A program made the position numbers and the translations under genes. 64,000 nt of DNA from Plecoglossus altivelis. Its lineage: Eukaryota > Chordata > Actinopteri > Osmeriformes > Plecoglossidae. Numbering within the stretch: position 1 is the stretch's first letter; each line of letters begins with the position of its first letter. Below, piece after piece: positions 38,601-50,869 of the stretch. The notes under the pieces are model-generated. The model worked only from the letters and a program-made list of their open reading frames with translations, did not search any database and had not been told where the DNA came from. The stretch lies in the NCBI GenBank assembly GCA_036571765.1, contig BROE01000020.1, positions 16,677,768-16,741,767 of the forward strand, written 5' to 3'.

Positions 38601-41600
38601 TGATGGGTGTCAGGAAGAGGAGAGGATGGGGATGGGGAGGAGGGAAAAGGAAGGCAGGGGAGTAGGAGAAGGGAGGACGGGGGAGGAGGAGGGGAGCTCA
38701 TTCTTCTCTCTGTTGGGGCTCATTTCCTGGGTTGGACTTCACGTTGCCTGCCTTTCTTACTTTAGCAGCTAGCTTGGCTTGCATACAGACACGCAGCTCA
38801 ACGATGGCAGGGGACAGAACATGACTGACTGTGGACATCCAAACAAACACAGCACAGCACAGCACACAAGTAGAAAGGCACGTCGACAGGGCACAGCACT
38901 GCATGGACGTGCTTTAAAAACACACGGAGGTGGGTGGGATATGACAGATGCTATCTCTAGTGCGCGCGCGTGTGTGTGCGCGCGCGTGTGTGTGTGGGGA
39001 ACAGGCAGTCATGAGACGAGGAGACAGCAAGACTTACATCGGGCTGTGGAATCGCATGTTGTCCCTGAACAGCATAGGCCTGCGGAAGAAAACAGAAACA
39101 TGACTAACTCAGCCCACTGATTGCCAACCATCCCTGGATGACTGCTGCCTAAACCTGCAGCCCTACATGTGGCCCATGCTTAGCCAGAATCCACCGACTA
39201 ACAACAAAGCTATCTCAAATTGGAAAACACATTTTTTGCAGAGATTAAGAGTAGAACGTCCAAAATGAGAGCGACTCTGCTTTCTGCCAGGCACAGCGGG
39301 AGAGGATGGCGGTCGAGGGACACATTTCCTCTCCACAGCGGAGCCCCACAGAGAGAGAGAGAGAGAGAGAGGGAGGGACTGAACAAGAGCTCACACAGAT
39401 CTCCACAGCTCATGTTGTGGCCAAAACTCGGGATACGCTTACTGCAGCATTTATCTGTCTGGTCATCTAGAACGCAGTCGAGTTTACAGACATTTGATTT
39501 GCTTGTGAAATTCAGAGCCGTGACGACGGACGACATTTTGTTAGCATGCCAGAGAACAAGCCGCTAGCTGGCTAGCTAGCCTGCGGGCAGCTGGCCCTGT
39601 CAGTACCTGGCCTCCAGCGAAGATGACAGGAGATCCGGAGGGCTTGGGCCGGTACGGGATGGTGACTCCTTTAGGGGGAGACTGCTCAGGGGAGAGAAGA
39701 GAAGGGGGAGGAGGAACACGGCAAGAGGAAGGGACAGTAGAGGTGGAAGATGAACGAGGAGAGGTGGAGATGGGGAGGAAAAAGGAGAAGCGCATTGGAG
39801 GATAGAAGATGAAGCGTAGGAAAAAGGAGATGGTAGAGAGGAAAAAAATTAAAAGAAATGGAGGAGTTTAGAAAATGGAGGACAGAGAAGGGAAAAGATG
39901 GAGGGGAATAGGATTGGATTTCACTTGAAAATGTAAAAACAGTTGAAGTTGAACAAGTCTCCTTATCCAACATGAAGCCAAACTAAAACCTCATTTGTAA
40001 AAACATGACAGGGATCCTTCACATAATAACACGTCTCGAGTCGGAAAGTCCTTTTCGTAACAAGAGGGCTGAAGGCCGAGCGCGGGCGGCCTGGAGTGAT
40101 GACACAGCAGGAAGCAGACCCGCAGCAACACAGGAGTCCACTTACCTCCAGCATCACCACGCAAATCTGCTTCACGCACTCGATGATGGACTGGGGAGTG
40201 CCGGCGATGGTGATGGCTCTCTCAGTGGAGTTAGGAAGCATGTCTCCTGCCACCTGGACCTGAGCACCTGTCGACTGCACAGGAGAAGGAGGAGGGAGAT
40301 CCTGTTCAACTTCATGCCTGCATGTCATTTCAAGCATGCCGATTCCTCTGTTAAGCGTAAAATACCACTGCAGTCTCACACGCCCAGCCTCCCGGAGATG
40401 TCTTGCTCTGGGTTTTTGTGGCCTGTTACTGCTCCAGCCCCAGCCCTAGCTCCAGCCCTAGCCCCATGCTAGCTCTCCCTGTCTGCATGGAAGTGTACCT
40501 CACGGATCTCTTTGATTTTGCAGCCTCCCTTCCCGATGAGAGAGCCACACTGGCTTGCAGGGACCACAATACGCAGGGTGACCGGGGGCTTGCTGGTGGC
40601 CGTGCTGTTGGTCATGGAGCTACTGATGTCCTGAGAGGGAACACAGGAGATCAAAAACAGGTCAGGATGGATCGATTTTGCGGTTCAGATGCTCTTAAGT
40701 TGGGGGAACCAAATGCTTTTTGCTGTTGCTGTGTGGTTGCTGTGCGTGTCGTAACTGGTGAACAAAGAGTGTGGCCATTAAAAGTCAGTAAAGGAAACTA
40801 ACTTTTCTATGAATTAACACGAAAACGTTAAATACATGATGGTTGCATCATGGTACATTTTGATAACAGGTTTAAGTGTGTGTGATAATGAGTTTTAAGA
40901 CCTATGTGAGTCATGGAAAAGATAAAGTATTGGTGGGGAAGATGACGCTCAAGTGTAGGACGTTTTAGATCTGAGTGTTTCTGAGGAGGTGTGCAACCAA
41001 TGAGATGATGCTCTAGGGAGCCATGCTGGTGTGGTAACTGGGTCCTAGAGACTACCTCCTCCAGCTTTTCAATGATCATGGAGAATGCTTTGAAGATGGC
41101 AGTAGTGGGACCAGCCAGGGTGATGATCCTCTCTGGACAGTTCCCCTCAGAGATGTTGATGCGAGCACCACTCTGGAAAGGAAAAGGAGGAAGTGGGGAG
41201 AGGGGCAACGTTACATCCAACCAACCATGCCTCTAGGTTCTAGACGTAAATCATTAGCAGTCACCCAGGAACGAGAACCTTCCGTCGGTAAACTAAGAAC
41301 AACACACAGCCTGACTGGCTGTCACTCTAACACAGCGTAGTACAGGCAGCTGTGTGATCGGGAGAGTAGTGTGAACTCTCACCTCCTCCCTCATCTTCTT
41401 CACAGATTCGCCTTTCTGCAGAGACAAAAGTACTGATGAGCAAAACATGGCTGACCATGTGGGACCCAGGGACAAATCGCAAAGTAGAACGAGTCATTTC
41501 AATTTCAACAGAAGAACCAGAACCAACCTTGCCAATGATGCTTCCAACTTCCTGAAATCGAAAAAAAAAGAAAAGAAATGTTGACCGATTGAAAAATTCA

Positions 41601-41785
41601 GTCGATTGATACGCGCCACGCAAATGAAATACAATGGGAATCCAGCTTGTTGATGTGTAGACGCGCTTCTGTACATGAAAGACGCTCTTTATCTCCGCTA
41701 TGCAGACACTCACCTTTCCGTGCATAAGCAACCGGATGGTCAGGGTGACATTGAGCCCTCCTTCGATCACACCGGAGTCCATCAT
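35635..41785 (-). CDS. pcbp2: Poly(rC)-binding protein 2 (hnRNP E2), canonical isoform, 12 coding exons
   Basis: Minus-strand exons: 41785-41714, 41551-41528, 41415-41383, 41172-41056, 40630-40499, 40274-40146, 39681-39607, 39079-39038, 38113-38041, 37763-37711, 37549-37380, 35671-35635. All junctions are GT-AG with correct phases, giving 318 residues. Three KH domains: KH1 about 13-75 (IIGKKGESVKKMREE), KH2 about 97-160 (LIGKGGCKIKEIRE), KH3 about 243-306 (IIGRQGSKINEIRQ). The protein binds C-rich single-stranded RNA and DNA and works in mRNA stability, translation and splicing in nucleus and cytoplasm. The N-terminus GVIEGGLNVTLTIRLLMHGK, and SPPKGVTIPYRPKPS after KH2, point to PCBP2 over PCBP3; PCBP1 is normally intronless. 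Position next to map3k12 supports this. The tail is LSSEATGLAAN. Start at the first of two ATG codons (41785). Confidence 0.95.
36590..36998 (-). other. pcbp2: Alternative terminal exon of pcbp2 (PCBP4-like tail)
   Basis: 409-nt coding stretch ending in TAA, placed between the KH3 exon and the canonical last exon. Two Ser runs are encoded by TCC/TCT triplet repeats (near 36783-36806 and 36861-36888) and may vary in length. An AATAAA on the minus strand at 36125-36130 could end this form about 460 nt after its stop codon. The KRRK near the C-terminus could act as a nuclear signal. Confidence 0.75.
36590..41785 (-). CDS. pcbp2: PCBP2, predicted isoform with PCBP4-like C-terminal tail
   Basis: Same first 11 exons as the canonical form (to 37380), then a different last exon at 36998-36590 in place of 35671-35635. 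The acceptor (TTTCTACAG) is good, and both last exons enter in the same phase after AG, so each gives a complete protein; this one is about 442 residues. The 135-residue tail is rich in Ser and Thr, then has LKPLPLLAL and ends GSKSKRRKLSPY. From memory, human PCBP4 has a tail with LKPMPFLAL ending in a GSKKAERQKFSPY-like stretch, and PCBP1, 2 and 3 lack it. The resemblance in order, spacing and end point is strong. Whether the exon is used is inferred; no transcript is available. Confidence 0.7.
37236..37330. repeat. 19-bp minisatellite in pcbp2 intron 11
   Basis: Five near-identical units of AAGCTAGCTGTGGGCTAAC directly downstream of the KH3 exon, in the intron before the alternative last exons. 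A GT run lies between the array and the donor at 37379. Confidence 0.9.
37905..38015. repeat. 15-bp minisatellite in pcbp2 intron 9
   Basis: About seven units of CCCCCTGAGCTCGCAG type, less than 30 bp from the donor of the exon ending at 38041. Confidence 0.85.
41383..41551 (-). other. pcbp2: Two tiny exons encoding the KH1 GxxG loop of pcbp2
   Basis: A 24-nt exon (41551-41528, EVGSIIGK) and a 33-nt exon (41415-41383, KGESVKKMREE) with a 112-nt intron between them. The GKKG nucleic-acid-binding loop of KH1 is split exactly at this intron. Both exons start and end in phase 0. Confidence 0.9.
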
Positions 41786-42860
41786 TACGGCTGAATGGAG
41801 ATATTCTGGCTGGTAAACGCTGTTGTTGGGGGTCTTTGGTCACTAGGATGTGATCTGAGAACTGAAACCCAGAGGATGGTCAAGATCCAGGCACGAACAA
41901 TTTAGGCTTCAAGTTGACTCCAACAGGGTGTCTAAAACAACTACTAACCTTATGCTTTCACCGTTTGATTTAAAACGCAGCTTGCACAAAAACGCAACAC
42001 TGCGTTTGGGAAAACCCTGAACTAGTAGATTTTAAAATAACGTTACAGTGCTGAGAGACCCGGCGAGATGATTTACTTATTTAACCGATCAAAACGGCGG
42101 AGTTGTTTTGTCAGACAACTTTTAAAGATAGTGTTGTTCGGCATTGTTGATAACAGACGATGCCCGCTAAGATACTTTTGCAGCAGAATATTTTTCAGAT
42201 AGTCTACTTAGCTACCTAGCTAATTCTACTTAACCGGCCAACCAAAGCAATTTTAAGATTAACAAACGAAGAAGCAAAATGCTTATTTTGCTGTTTATCC
42301 TTTATCTAGGTCAAATAAATTAAGCTAATAATGATCAATTTAGTAGCATAACGATGTAGTTCGGATCATACCCGATGTGTTATTCGGCACGCTACCCGCA
42401 CTGGTGGTTAGCCGCCATAGCACAGCGTGTAGACTACGTAGCAGATCAGAGATAGCCAGAGCTAGCTAGCTGTGAATGAAGCATGTGTTTTAGCTAACAT
42501 TAGCTACTTAGCAAGTATGAATGACTGCACATTTGTCATTTAACTATAGCTATGGAAATAGACGGAGAAAGTCGGATTTCTCATATTCGTCTTAATCTGA
42601 AATGTATTATTAACATTGAGACTATTCGAAACAAAAGCTATGTCGCCGGTAAGAATAACAGGGTTTTAATGTGTGTTGGCTGTTTTGCCGACTGCGTGCT
42701 CATGCGGCCTGACAATTTCGTGTGAAGCCCGTCGTTAGCCTACTAGCTAGGTAGCAAGTTAGCCCTACTACTACGACTCAAGCTAGCTAACTAGCATGTC
42801 AAACGCCGATCAATAGCATACAGTCATCAAGACAAAAATACATATAAAAAATGTACTTAC

Positions 42861-43005
42861 CTATTCCTTATTGTAAGATATGTTCGGGGGAAGGGTGGGG
42901 TTTTAAGGGTAGAAGGGGAGAGGTTCGGGAGGGTAGAAACCCGGGGGAGAGTTTAGAAAGGATTCGGGGAAGAGGGAAGAGTGATGTGAGATCGAGCTCC
43001 ACTCC
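42861..43005 (-). promoter_or_regulatory. pcbp2: Probable pcbp2 5' UTR exon and promoter, C-tract rich
   Basis: On the minus strand a strong donor AATAG/GTAAGT (GT at 42860-42859) ends a stretch that in the RNA sense holds about nine tracts of three to five C over some 130 nt. The next exon would begin near 41850 and carry the start codon at 41785. The 5' end is not defined; the sequence beyond about 43140 turns AT-rich. Confidence 0.5.
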
Positions 43006-44215
43006 TTTACACAAAGACAACAAAAAACCACAACCCCTGAACTTTCGCCTTTCACAGAACCCTCCCCCACGCGCTTCCCCCGCAGAATCCTTGGATGGGG
43101 AAAAACTGCGCCAAAGTGACTAAAATAAAGTATAAGTGTAGTATATAGAATTTAATTTAATTATGTATAAATAGAAAGTCAAACATTTTTTCCTTGATGT
43201 TAATGACTCATGTTGCAACAAATAAGCCTCTGTTTTATTTTCTGGCAATAGTGATTTTTTGTGTGTGTGTTTTTTTGTGTTTATAGACTAGAATATACTT
43301 CATTTTTTAGTAGTTAATAAAATAAAAAATAAAAAGCGTTTTTTTTTTCTTTCTCTCTGCCCCTCTCCATACTGTACAGAGGCCGGTAAAGGATCAGGAA
43401 GTAGGTTTTCTGGACTTATCCTCTGAGTGAATGACGTGACTCACAGGGCCAAGACAAGACATCCTGGTTAGGCCTGCTTCTGCAGCCAAAACCCCGCCAT
43501 GTCACTCGTCACGTGATGCTTCTGCCAAACAGCAGAGGGTGCTATAATGTCGTACAAGAAAATCACCAACATGCAAACTGATCCCAGCTGTGTTTACGGT
43601 ATTATATTCTGGGGGGTATGGATATGTTTATACCTGAAACAAAGCTGCAATTTGGGTTGGAGAAATGAAATAGATTAGTGGATTGAATCAAAACGTGGAT
43701 TGAGTCAAACCCTCAATCAAACACAAAAACATCCAGCCTTGACATGAAACACGTCCTACTGATAAACAGGAATAGCCTAATGGTTCTGTGGATCCGGTCA
43801 GACATGGTTCATCATTTTACACTCTGTAAAATACACACTGTAGGCTCAAACACAGCTGGTGACAACAAACCAATCACAGGTGCAGACAGGCTGTATCTCT
43901 TTCTCCCTCGTCACGCACACAGACAAACATGCACTTGAGCATCTTCTGTCCCTCGCCATGTGACCAGCCCCTCAGACAGATAGATACAGGATGGCCCATC
44001 CTTATCTGTCTCTCTGCACATTTAAAGACACAGGGAGTGTGTGTCCCCGCCCCAGAAACAGACCCAGGCAGCAGAAGCGTGCACGAGAGGGATCCCGAGG
44101 AAGATAGCGCTCTGAACTGCAGCGCTTCACGCCTGTCAGACGGCCAAGGCCTCTCCGGCTCATTTTCAGCCCCCCTGCCAGACACTCCGCTAGCCAAGAT
44201 GAAGAGAAGGAGGGG

Positions 44216-44226
44216 NNNNNNNNNNN
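44216..44226. other. Assembly gap of 11 N
   Basis: Unknown bases flanked on both sides by near-identical sequence, see the separate finding. Confidence 1.
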
Positions 44227-44829
44227 GGGAGAAATTTACAGGATGGCCCGTCTTAATCTGTCTCTCTGCACTTTAAAGACACAGGGAGTGTTGTGTCCCG
44301 CCCAGAAACCAGACCCAGGCAGCAGAAGCGTTGCCCCCCCACGAAAGGAAAAAGAAAGGGGAAATCGAGAAGATAGCGCTCTGAACTGCAGAACTTCACG
44401 CCTGTCAGACGGCCAGGCATCCCGCTCATTTTAGCCCCCTGCCAGACACTCCGCTAGCCAAGATGAAGAGAAGGAGGGGATCTTAATTTACAGCTCATAA
44501 GTAGTTGTGGGCCAGCCAAAGACAGGGACTGATGCTGAAACCAGAAAAGAGGGGGGTGGAGACAGCTGAAGATCATGACCAAAAGGAGGGTGTGTGGGGG
44601 GGGGAGCAGGGGTGGGGTGGGGGGTGGGTTGGGTGGTTGGGGAGGGGCAGGGGGTGGGCGGAAGGGGGGGATGGGGAGCAGGGGGGGTAATAAAGCACAT
44701 AACTGGACAGAAATGAGGGAGGGGAGGAGAGAAGTTCCAGAGGGGAGTGAGAGTACGAGAGAGGGAGAAAGAAAGAGGTAATTTGCAGGGGCTGAAGAGG
44801 GAAACAAGCAAGGGGGTAAAGAGTAGAAA

Positions 44830-45300
44830 CAGAGAGAGGGCAGAGGAGAGAGTAGAGCAGAGGAGAGAGAGAGGAGGAGAGAGCAGAGGAGAGAGCAGAA
44901 GAGCAAGCAGAGGAGAGAGAGAGCAGGAGAGAGCAGAGGAGAGAGAGAGCAGAGGAGAGGAGAGAGAGCAGAGGAGAAAGAGAGCAGAGGAGAGAGGGCA
45001 GAAAAGAGAGAGAGAGCAGGAAAGAGTAGAGGAGAGAGAGAGAGCAGAGCAGAGGAGAGAGAGCAGAGGAGAGAGAGCAGGAGAGAGAGAAAGCAGGAGA
45101 GAGAAGAGGAGAGAGAGCAGAGGAGAGAGAGCAGAGGAGAGAGAAAGAGAGCAGAGGAGAAGGGTAGACAAAAGAAAAAGGGTGCAGTGGAGAGAGGGTC
45201 GAAGAGAGAGAGAAGCATGTGAGAGTGATTGAGAGAGAGCGACCGAGAGAGAGACCAAGAGAGAGACCGAGAGAGAAACAGAAAGAGAGACAGTTTAGAG
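44830..45300. repeat. GA-rich polypurine tract
   Basis: About 470 bp of A and G with scattered C (GAGAGCAGAGGAGAGA units). It is one of three long purine/pyrimidine asymmetric tracts in the window. Confidence 0.85.
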
Positions 45301-45510
45301 TGTAAGTAGAATACTGTGCCCTTTTTTTCTTTCCTGCAGCAACTTCTAAGAATTTGGAGTTTCTACTGACTTGAACCTCTCTGATTAGAGCATACTATCA
45401 GGAGCTTGCAGGCTCCATATACGCACCCGCGCTCGCACACCCGTGTTCGCACGCCCGCGCACGCACACACACGCACAAACATTAAAAAAACACTCTCTTT
45501 TTCGCTCGTT

Positions 45511-45593
45511 TATAAATGTACCCTACAGCTGTACAGGAGATGACTTGCTTCGAGGGCAGTTGGACATAGGATCAGGAGAACATTTCTGATCAG
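45511..45593 (+). promoter_or_regulatory. Possible TATA promoter and first untranslated exon of the ripor3-like gene
   Basis: TATAAA at 45511-45516 and a consensus donor CATTTCTGATCAG/GTAAGT (GT at 45594). An acceptor-like TTTCTTTCCTGCAG ends at 45339, so the stretch could instead be an internal untranslated exon. Assignment to the downstream gene rests on strand and position only. Confidence 0.3.
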
Positions 45594-45605
45594 GTAAGTT
45601 AAAGG

Positions 45606-45608
<3 letters not shown>

Positions 45609-45689
<81 letters not shown>

Positions 45690-45712
45690 CATCCGTCCAT
45701 CTGTCTGTCTGT
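45609..45712. repeat. CTGT tetranucleotide microsatellite
   Basis: (CTGT)n of about 25 copies with a few interruptions, directly after the donor described at 45594. Confidence 0.92.
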
Positions 45713-46617
45713 GAGCAGACAGACAGATGGTCTCTTGTGAGCAGTTGTCAATCATGCTGTTATTCCAATCATATATACGTTTGTGTGTTAATTTTGAAAA
45801 ACAATTTCTGTGTACATAGCAGGACATTATGGAGGCTATGTAAAAAAACTATTATCTATTATCTAAGCTTCTGTACTAAACTGTATGCCCAATGAAATGT
45901 CTGCCAAATGTGTAGTAGTAGTATAAGTAGTTGTAATAGTGGTAGTAGTAGTAGTAGTTGTAATTTTGCAGTACAGTTGTTAACCTTTTCAATAACTTCG
46001 AAAAGGTTAGTTAGTTAGCCTGTACTTATATATGCTACCCATATTTTCTCATGAACCCTACTAACTGTTTCTGCCAGAACAAATATAAACACCCTGGGTT
46101 GAGCAGGGTCCTCTATCCCCCCTCCCCCCTCCTCCTCCTTCCCTACTCTGGGACGCTCACTGCTGGGTTTCATCTGACATACTTTAGACCTCTTCCTGGA
46201 GTTGCACTGATCCTCGCCCCTGTTAAGATGAACCTGTTTGTTTTTCATTCTCTGGCGCGTGTTGCCTCCAACGCTGAACCACGAGACGATGAATCCCACC
46301 CAGTGTTTGCTGTTTGACTGGGTAGAGGCTGCTGATTGGACTAGCCAGGTGTTGCTTGCTGTCGACGGGCTAGCCGGGTGTGGATAGGTGTTGCTATGTG
46401 TCGTCCTTACTGCAAGGAGAGCAGATGTTTGCGTTAAAGTCAAGCGCTGAGCACAATGAGGGATGGGGTCAGGGCAGCTGTAGTATAAAGCCGCATGCAC
46501 ATATGCGTCTGGATGGATGTGTGTGAGTGTGTGTGTGTGAGTGTGTGTGTGTGTGTGTCAAGGGTTAATAAAATCTGACAGTGGAGACTGACCTGCCTAG
46601 CATTCGGTCCTCCAAAC

Positions 46618-46654
<37 letters not shown>

Positions 46655-47424
46655 CATGCACATACACACACCGTTACTACTGCCTACTCCTCCACAGCTT
46701 ATGTTGATGTTCTGTTGTGTCTCATGAGAACCTGATAAAACTCCAGATAGAAGAATGAGGAACACAAAGAGGGTTGTGCAACCGAACCTAAAAACGTTCT
46801 GGTTCTGAGAGGGAATGCCGTGTCGGTTATCCTGCACACGGACAGAGCTATCTATGCAAGAGGTCATGCCTGTCAAACTAGCGTGAACAAGGACACTTGA
46901 GATGGTGTCCCAAAGCTCTCAGCTGGGAAACCTGTGAGTGAGGGGAGGAGTGTTTGGGAGTGAATGGGTCAGTATGAGGTTAGAAGCTGCTAGGAGAGCT
47001 GTCACCTCCCATTACATTCTGTAGTATAAACCCCTTTCTGGATCCTGGATGTATGTCTGAGGTTATCCACTAACAGTGGGTGCTCTGGCCTCGGTCCAGC
47101 TAGTTTATTAACAGAGAAAGTTGGACTCTCCATGAAAAACAAGTCAGCAATGCAGGGTTGGTCTTTTCAGATCCAGGCTGGTCTCTCTGTTCAGTTCCAT
47201 GCTGGTTCCCCCTTCCACCTCCAGGCCTGATGCAGCGATGGGGGTGAGGGGTTGGGGCTGGGGTGGGGGTGAGGGGCTGGGGCTGGGGCTGGGGCGGGGT
47301 GGGGGGATTGGCAGCCAAGCAGCCATGCCGGAACCCGGCTAACATCTCATGTTTGTACATGCTGATCCAGAGAAAGGAGCAGGACTTGATCCTGCAGGTA
47401 TTGGGCTGTCAGTTCTGCTGTAGA

Positions 47425-47458
<34 letters not shown>

Positions 47459-48733
47459 GGAGAGAGGTAGAGAGTGTGTGTGTGAGAGAAAGAGAAAGAG
47501 TGTGTGTGAGAGACAGAGAAAAAGTGTGTGTGTGAGAGAGAGCGTGTGTGAGAGAGAGAAAGAGAGAAAGAGCGTGTGTGTGAAAGAGAGAGAGAAAGAG
47601 AGGGAGTGTATGTGTGTGTGTGAGAGAGAGTGTGTTTGTGTGTGTGTAAGAGAGATAGAGAGTGTGTGTGAAACAGAGTGTGTGTGTGTGTGTATGTGTG
47701 TGTGTATGAACTCCATGGCCCAGCTCCCTACATGGAACCCCAGAGAATCTCCTTCCTCTGCTGTGTGAAGTCCTGCGTTTCTCTGGTTTCATCAAAACTT
47801 TCAGAGAAGAAAAATAAGGACAGTGTGTCAGAGGAAGTTTGAGAAATCAGTGTGTGTGTGTGCGTGAGTGTGTGTTTGACATGTAAATGTGCCTGTGGTG
47901 AGTGTTTGTGGACGGTGGTCTGCCGTGTGTGTAACTCGTATTTATACCGTGCCAAGTTGCGATGTGTGCAGATGTGTCCAGAGGGAATCAAACCCAGTTT
48001 CCTGCTTGGTAGACAGAGACAAGACACCACTTGTTGTCCCAGGGTGGCATTAGCTCTTACAAGGTCCGACTAAGGAACGTCTACCACACTGGCAAGGAAA
48101 AGCTGGTGATGATGGATCGAGTGAGAGACAAAGAGGAACAGATACCTAAATGTTTGAACACACATCTGTTGCAACAGCTACAGTCATATTACCTGCACCC
48201 CACCAAGCTGGATACAAACAATCTCTCTTCATCTCTGTCCTCCTCCTTTCACAACATCTTCATGAGTCACTTCTCTCAAACCTCACCCTCTTCTCACACT
48301 CCATTCCTTCTCCTGCCACTCCTCGTCCTCCTCCTTTCACGTCCCTCTCTGCTAGATCGATCGTGCCAACCAGACCCTCAGTTTGTCCCTCCAAGGCCAC
48401 CGTAGAGTGGTTCAGGATGCCCACAGCCTTTTAAGCGCTGCTCTGGGATCAGCCTGTCCTCTTCTGCCCCGCACCTGGTGGTTGGAAGAAGCCCCAGAGT
48501 TTGACCCTACACCAGGGGCCAGCTGGCCCCTCTCTAGGGGGAAGCTTGTGTTATTGGAAGATTCCCATGGTCTCTCAGCTACACACACAAGCACACACAT
48601 TCCCAGATGCTGACAAACAACCCTATGCACACGCGCGGCCACACGCGTCTCTCTCTGCAAACAGGAAGCAGGCACCAAAAGCTCTGGGACCCATTAAAAC
48701 AAAACAAAATAAGAACAGAGGAGACAGAGACAT

Positions 48734-48768
<35 letters not shown>

Positions 48769-50124
48769 AGTTTGATGCAGAACGTTTAATTCATCTCATC
48801 TTGGTTAGTGTCTCCCTGGGTTGTTTTGTCTTTCAAGTGGCTCTGTAATACCAGAGTTGACAGAAACGCCATTCCTGAGCATGGCTTCTCCTGTCTGCTT
48901 CAGGGTGGATCGCTGTCTTGACTGGCTTGTTTGTATTCACGGTGGAAATTACACATACAAACAGACGCATACTTTATAAGCACGCAAACGCACTTTCATG
49001 CACGCACACACACACACACACGTGCGTGCGCACATGCTGCAATACACACAAATCATGCCAAGACAAGCAATGTCTCCAAGCAACTCAGTAACACACCCGC
49101 ACACACACACACAACACACAGATCTCTTTTCCAGGTCTTTTTCACAGAGTCAGGAGAGTCTATCAAAACGGAATCCCTAAGCAACTGTCTAAACACACGC
49201 ACACAAACACAAACACACACACACATACATCCTGTCACATTCACCCCCTGTACACCTACGTGGATCCCTAAGCAATATTTCACATGTTAACTCAGGAAGC
49301 AAAGCCTTTCATGCTTTTATCCTGAAGCGGGACCTGTGTTCCTCTCTACCTGGCTTCTGAATGTCGCCGGAAGGCAGCCTGAGGTTCGGAGGACCGCCGC
49401 AGAGGGTGATGGAGGGGAGGGAAAGGGGTGGAGGAGGTGAGGAAGGTGAGGGGGTGGGGGGTGAGGAGGGGCGTTGAGAGAGGGGAGAGGGCGCACGCGG
49501 TGGATGCGTTTTGATGCAGAGGTGTCATAGACAGAGACTGGTTCACAGGCTTCACATAGTGGTAGAAGTTCAGATTCACCAAGACTGATCCTGATGATGA
49601 TGCAGAAATAAAGGGCATGTGTGTCATATTAAGACATGTCCATAGATCATCAGAGAGATAGAGAACAGTTGTAGGGGGGGGGGCAATTATTACCAGACTG
49701 GAAAACTGAACATTGAAATATTCAAACCATCTGGAGAAAACATCTGTAGCCTCCAGAAAAAGAGACAGACCACCTGGAACCAGATTTGTACCTCTCCACA
49801 ACATCAACAACCTGTTTGAAACTCCAGTCACTACAAATTATGTTTTTAAGCTTCTTGTCTACTTGTGTATCTACTGAGCAATCAGGCTGATCGCCAGAAC
49901 ATGTGCGGATACAGAAGAGACGTTCTCCTCTTCCTAACGAGCTCTTTAAATGGGGGGACCAGTTCATCGCGCGTGCGTGTGTGTGTCGGCGCTCTGTGCT
50001 AAAGACTCAGTTGGTGTCAGGTTTCAGAATTAGCACCAAGGTTTACAGTTTATTCACAGGGTGGGCCCCCTCATTACCAGCTGGTTATGACCGTCCGTTC
50101 TGGAGGGGTGGGGGGAGGGATGAA

Positions 50125-50395
50125 GAGCTGGATAAGAGGGCTGGATGGAAGGCTAGAGGGCTGGATAAGAGGGCTGGATGGAAGGCTAGAGGGCTGGATG
50201 GAAGGCTAGAGGGCTGGATAAGAGGGCTGGATGGAAGGCTAGAGGGCTGGATAAGAGGGCTGGATGGAAGGCTAGAGGGCTGGATAAGAGGGCTGGATGG
50301 AAGGCTAGAGGGCTGGATAAGAGGGCTGGATGGAAGGCTAGAGGGCTGGATAAGAGGGGTGGATGGAAGGCCGGGGGGCTGGATGGGGGTGGTCA
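50125..50395. repeat. 33-bp minisatellite
   Basis: About eight units of CTGGATAAGAGGGCTGGATG plus GAAGGCTAGAGGG. The unit is 11 codons long, so frames stay open on both strands across the array. These are artefacts. Confidence 0.92.
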
Positions 50396-50869
50396 TTGTA
50401 CGGTGGCTCCTGACCTGGAGGTGGTGGAGGGGGACTCCGAGGGTCTGGTTGTGGACGTGTCAGCTGCTCACAATGAGGGTCTCCCTCGTAAACACACACA
50501 CAGCACGCACACAAGCCATGTGAGACTGAAAACACAAGGAACAATTTCCCCCCCTTCCAGTGCACTTCTCAATTTTCTCTCCCTCTCACATTCTCTCTCT
50601 CACTCCTCTCCTTTTCTCTCGTTCTCGCAGTGGTGGGCTCGGAGTGGTCTGAATGTCTGAGGAGACCACACTGACTTTTTGAATAGCGTTTTAACAGTGT
50701 GGTTTCATTGGTGAAGACATTTTCTGAGCAACGCTCTGATTGGTTGGGATGGCCAGACTGTGGTGCTGACTGTAACAAGGGCTAACGCCAGGCAGTGCAT
50801 GTTCCAGAGGAAGCCAACAATGTTCTGTCACTCCTCAGAGAAGATGGCCACCATGTGGAGAAGAGCTTC

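Larger units (their letters stand above)
43145..45300. other. Intergenic region with duplicated segment and purine-rich DNA
   Basis: No coding exon recognised. It contains an AT-rich stretch with T runs (43150-43350), a segment present twice around an N gap (43985-44480), a G-rich tract (44590-44690) and a long GAGAGCAGAGGA polypurine tract (about 44830-45300). Ser/Leu-rich frames on the minus strand over the tract are artefacts. Confidence 0.6.

Noticed and set aside
44454..45258. Two overlapping frames of more than 250 codons rich in Ser and Leu on the minus strand
   Set aside because: Translation of a polypurine/polypyrimidine tract; composition is that of the repeat.
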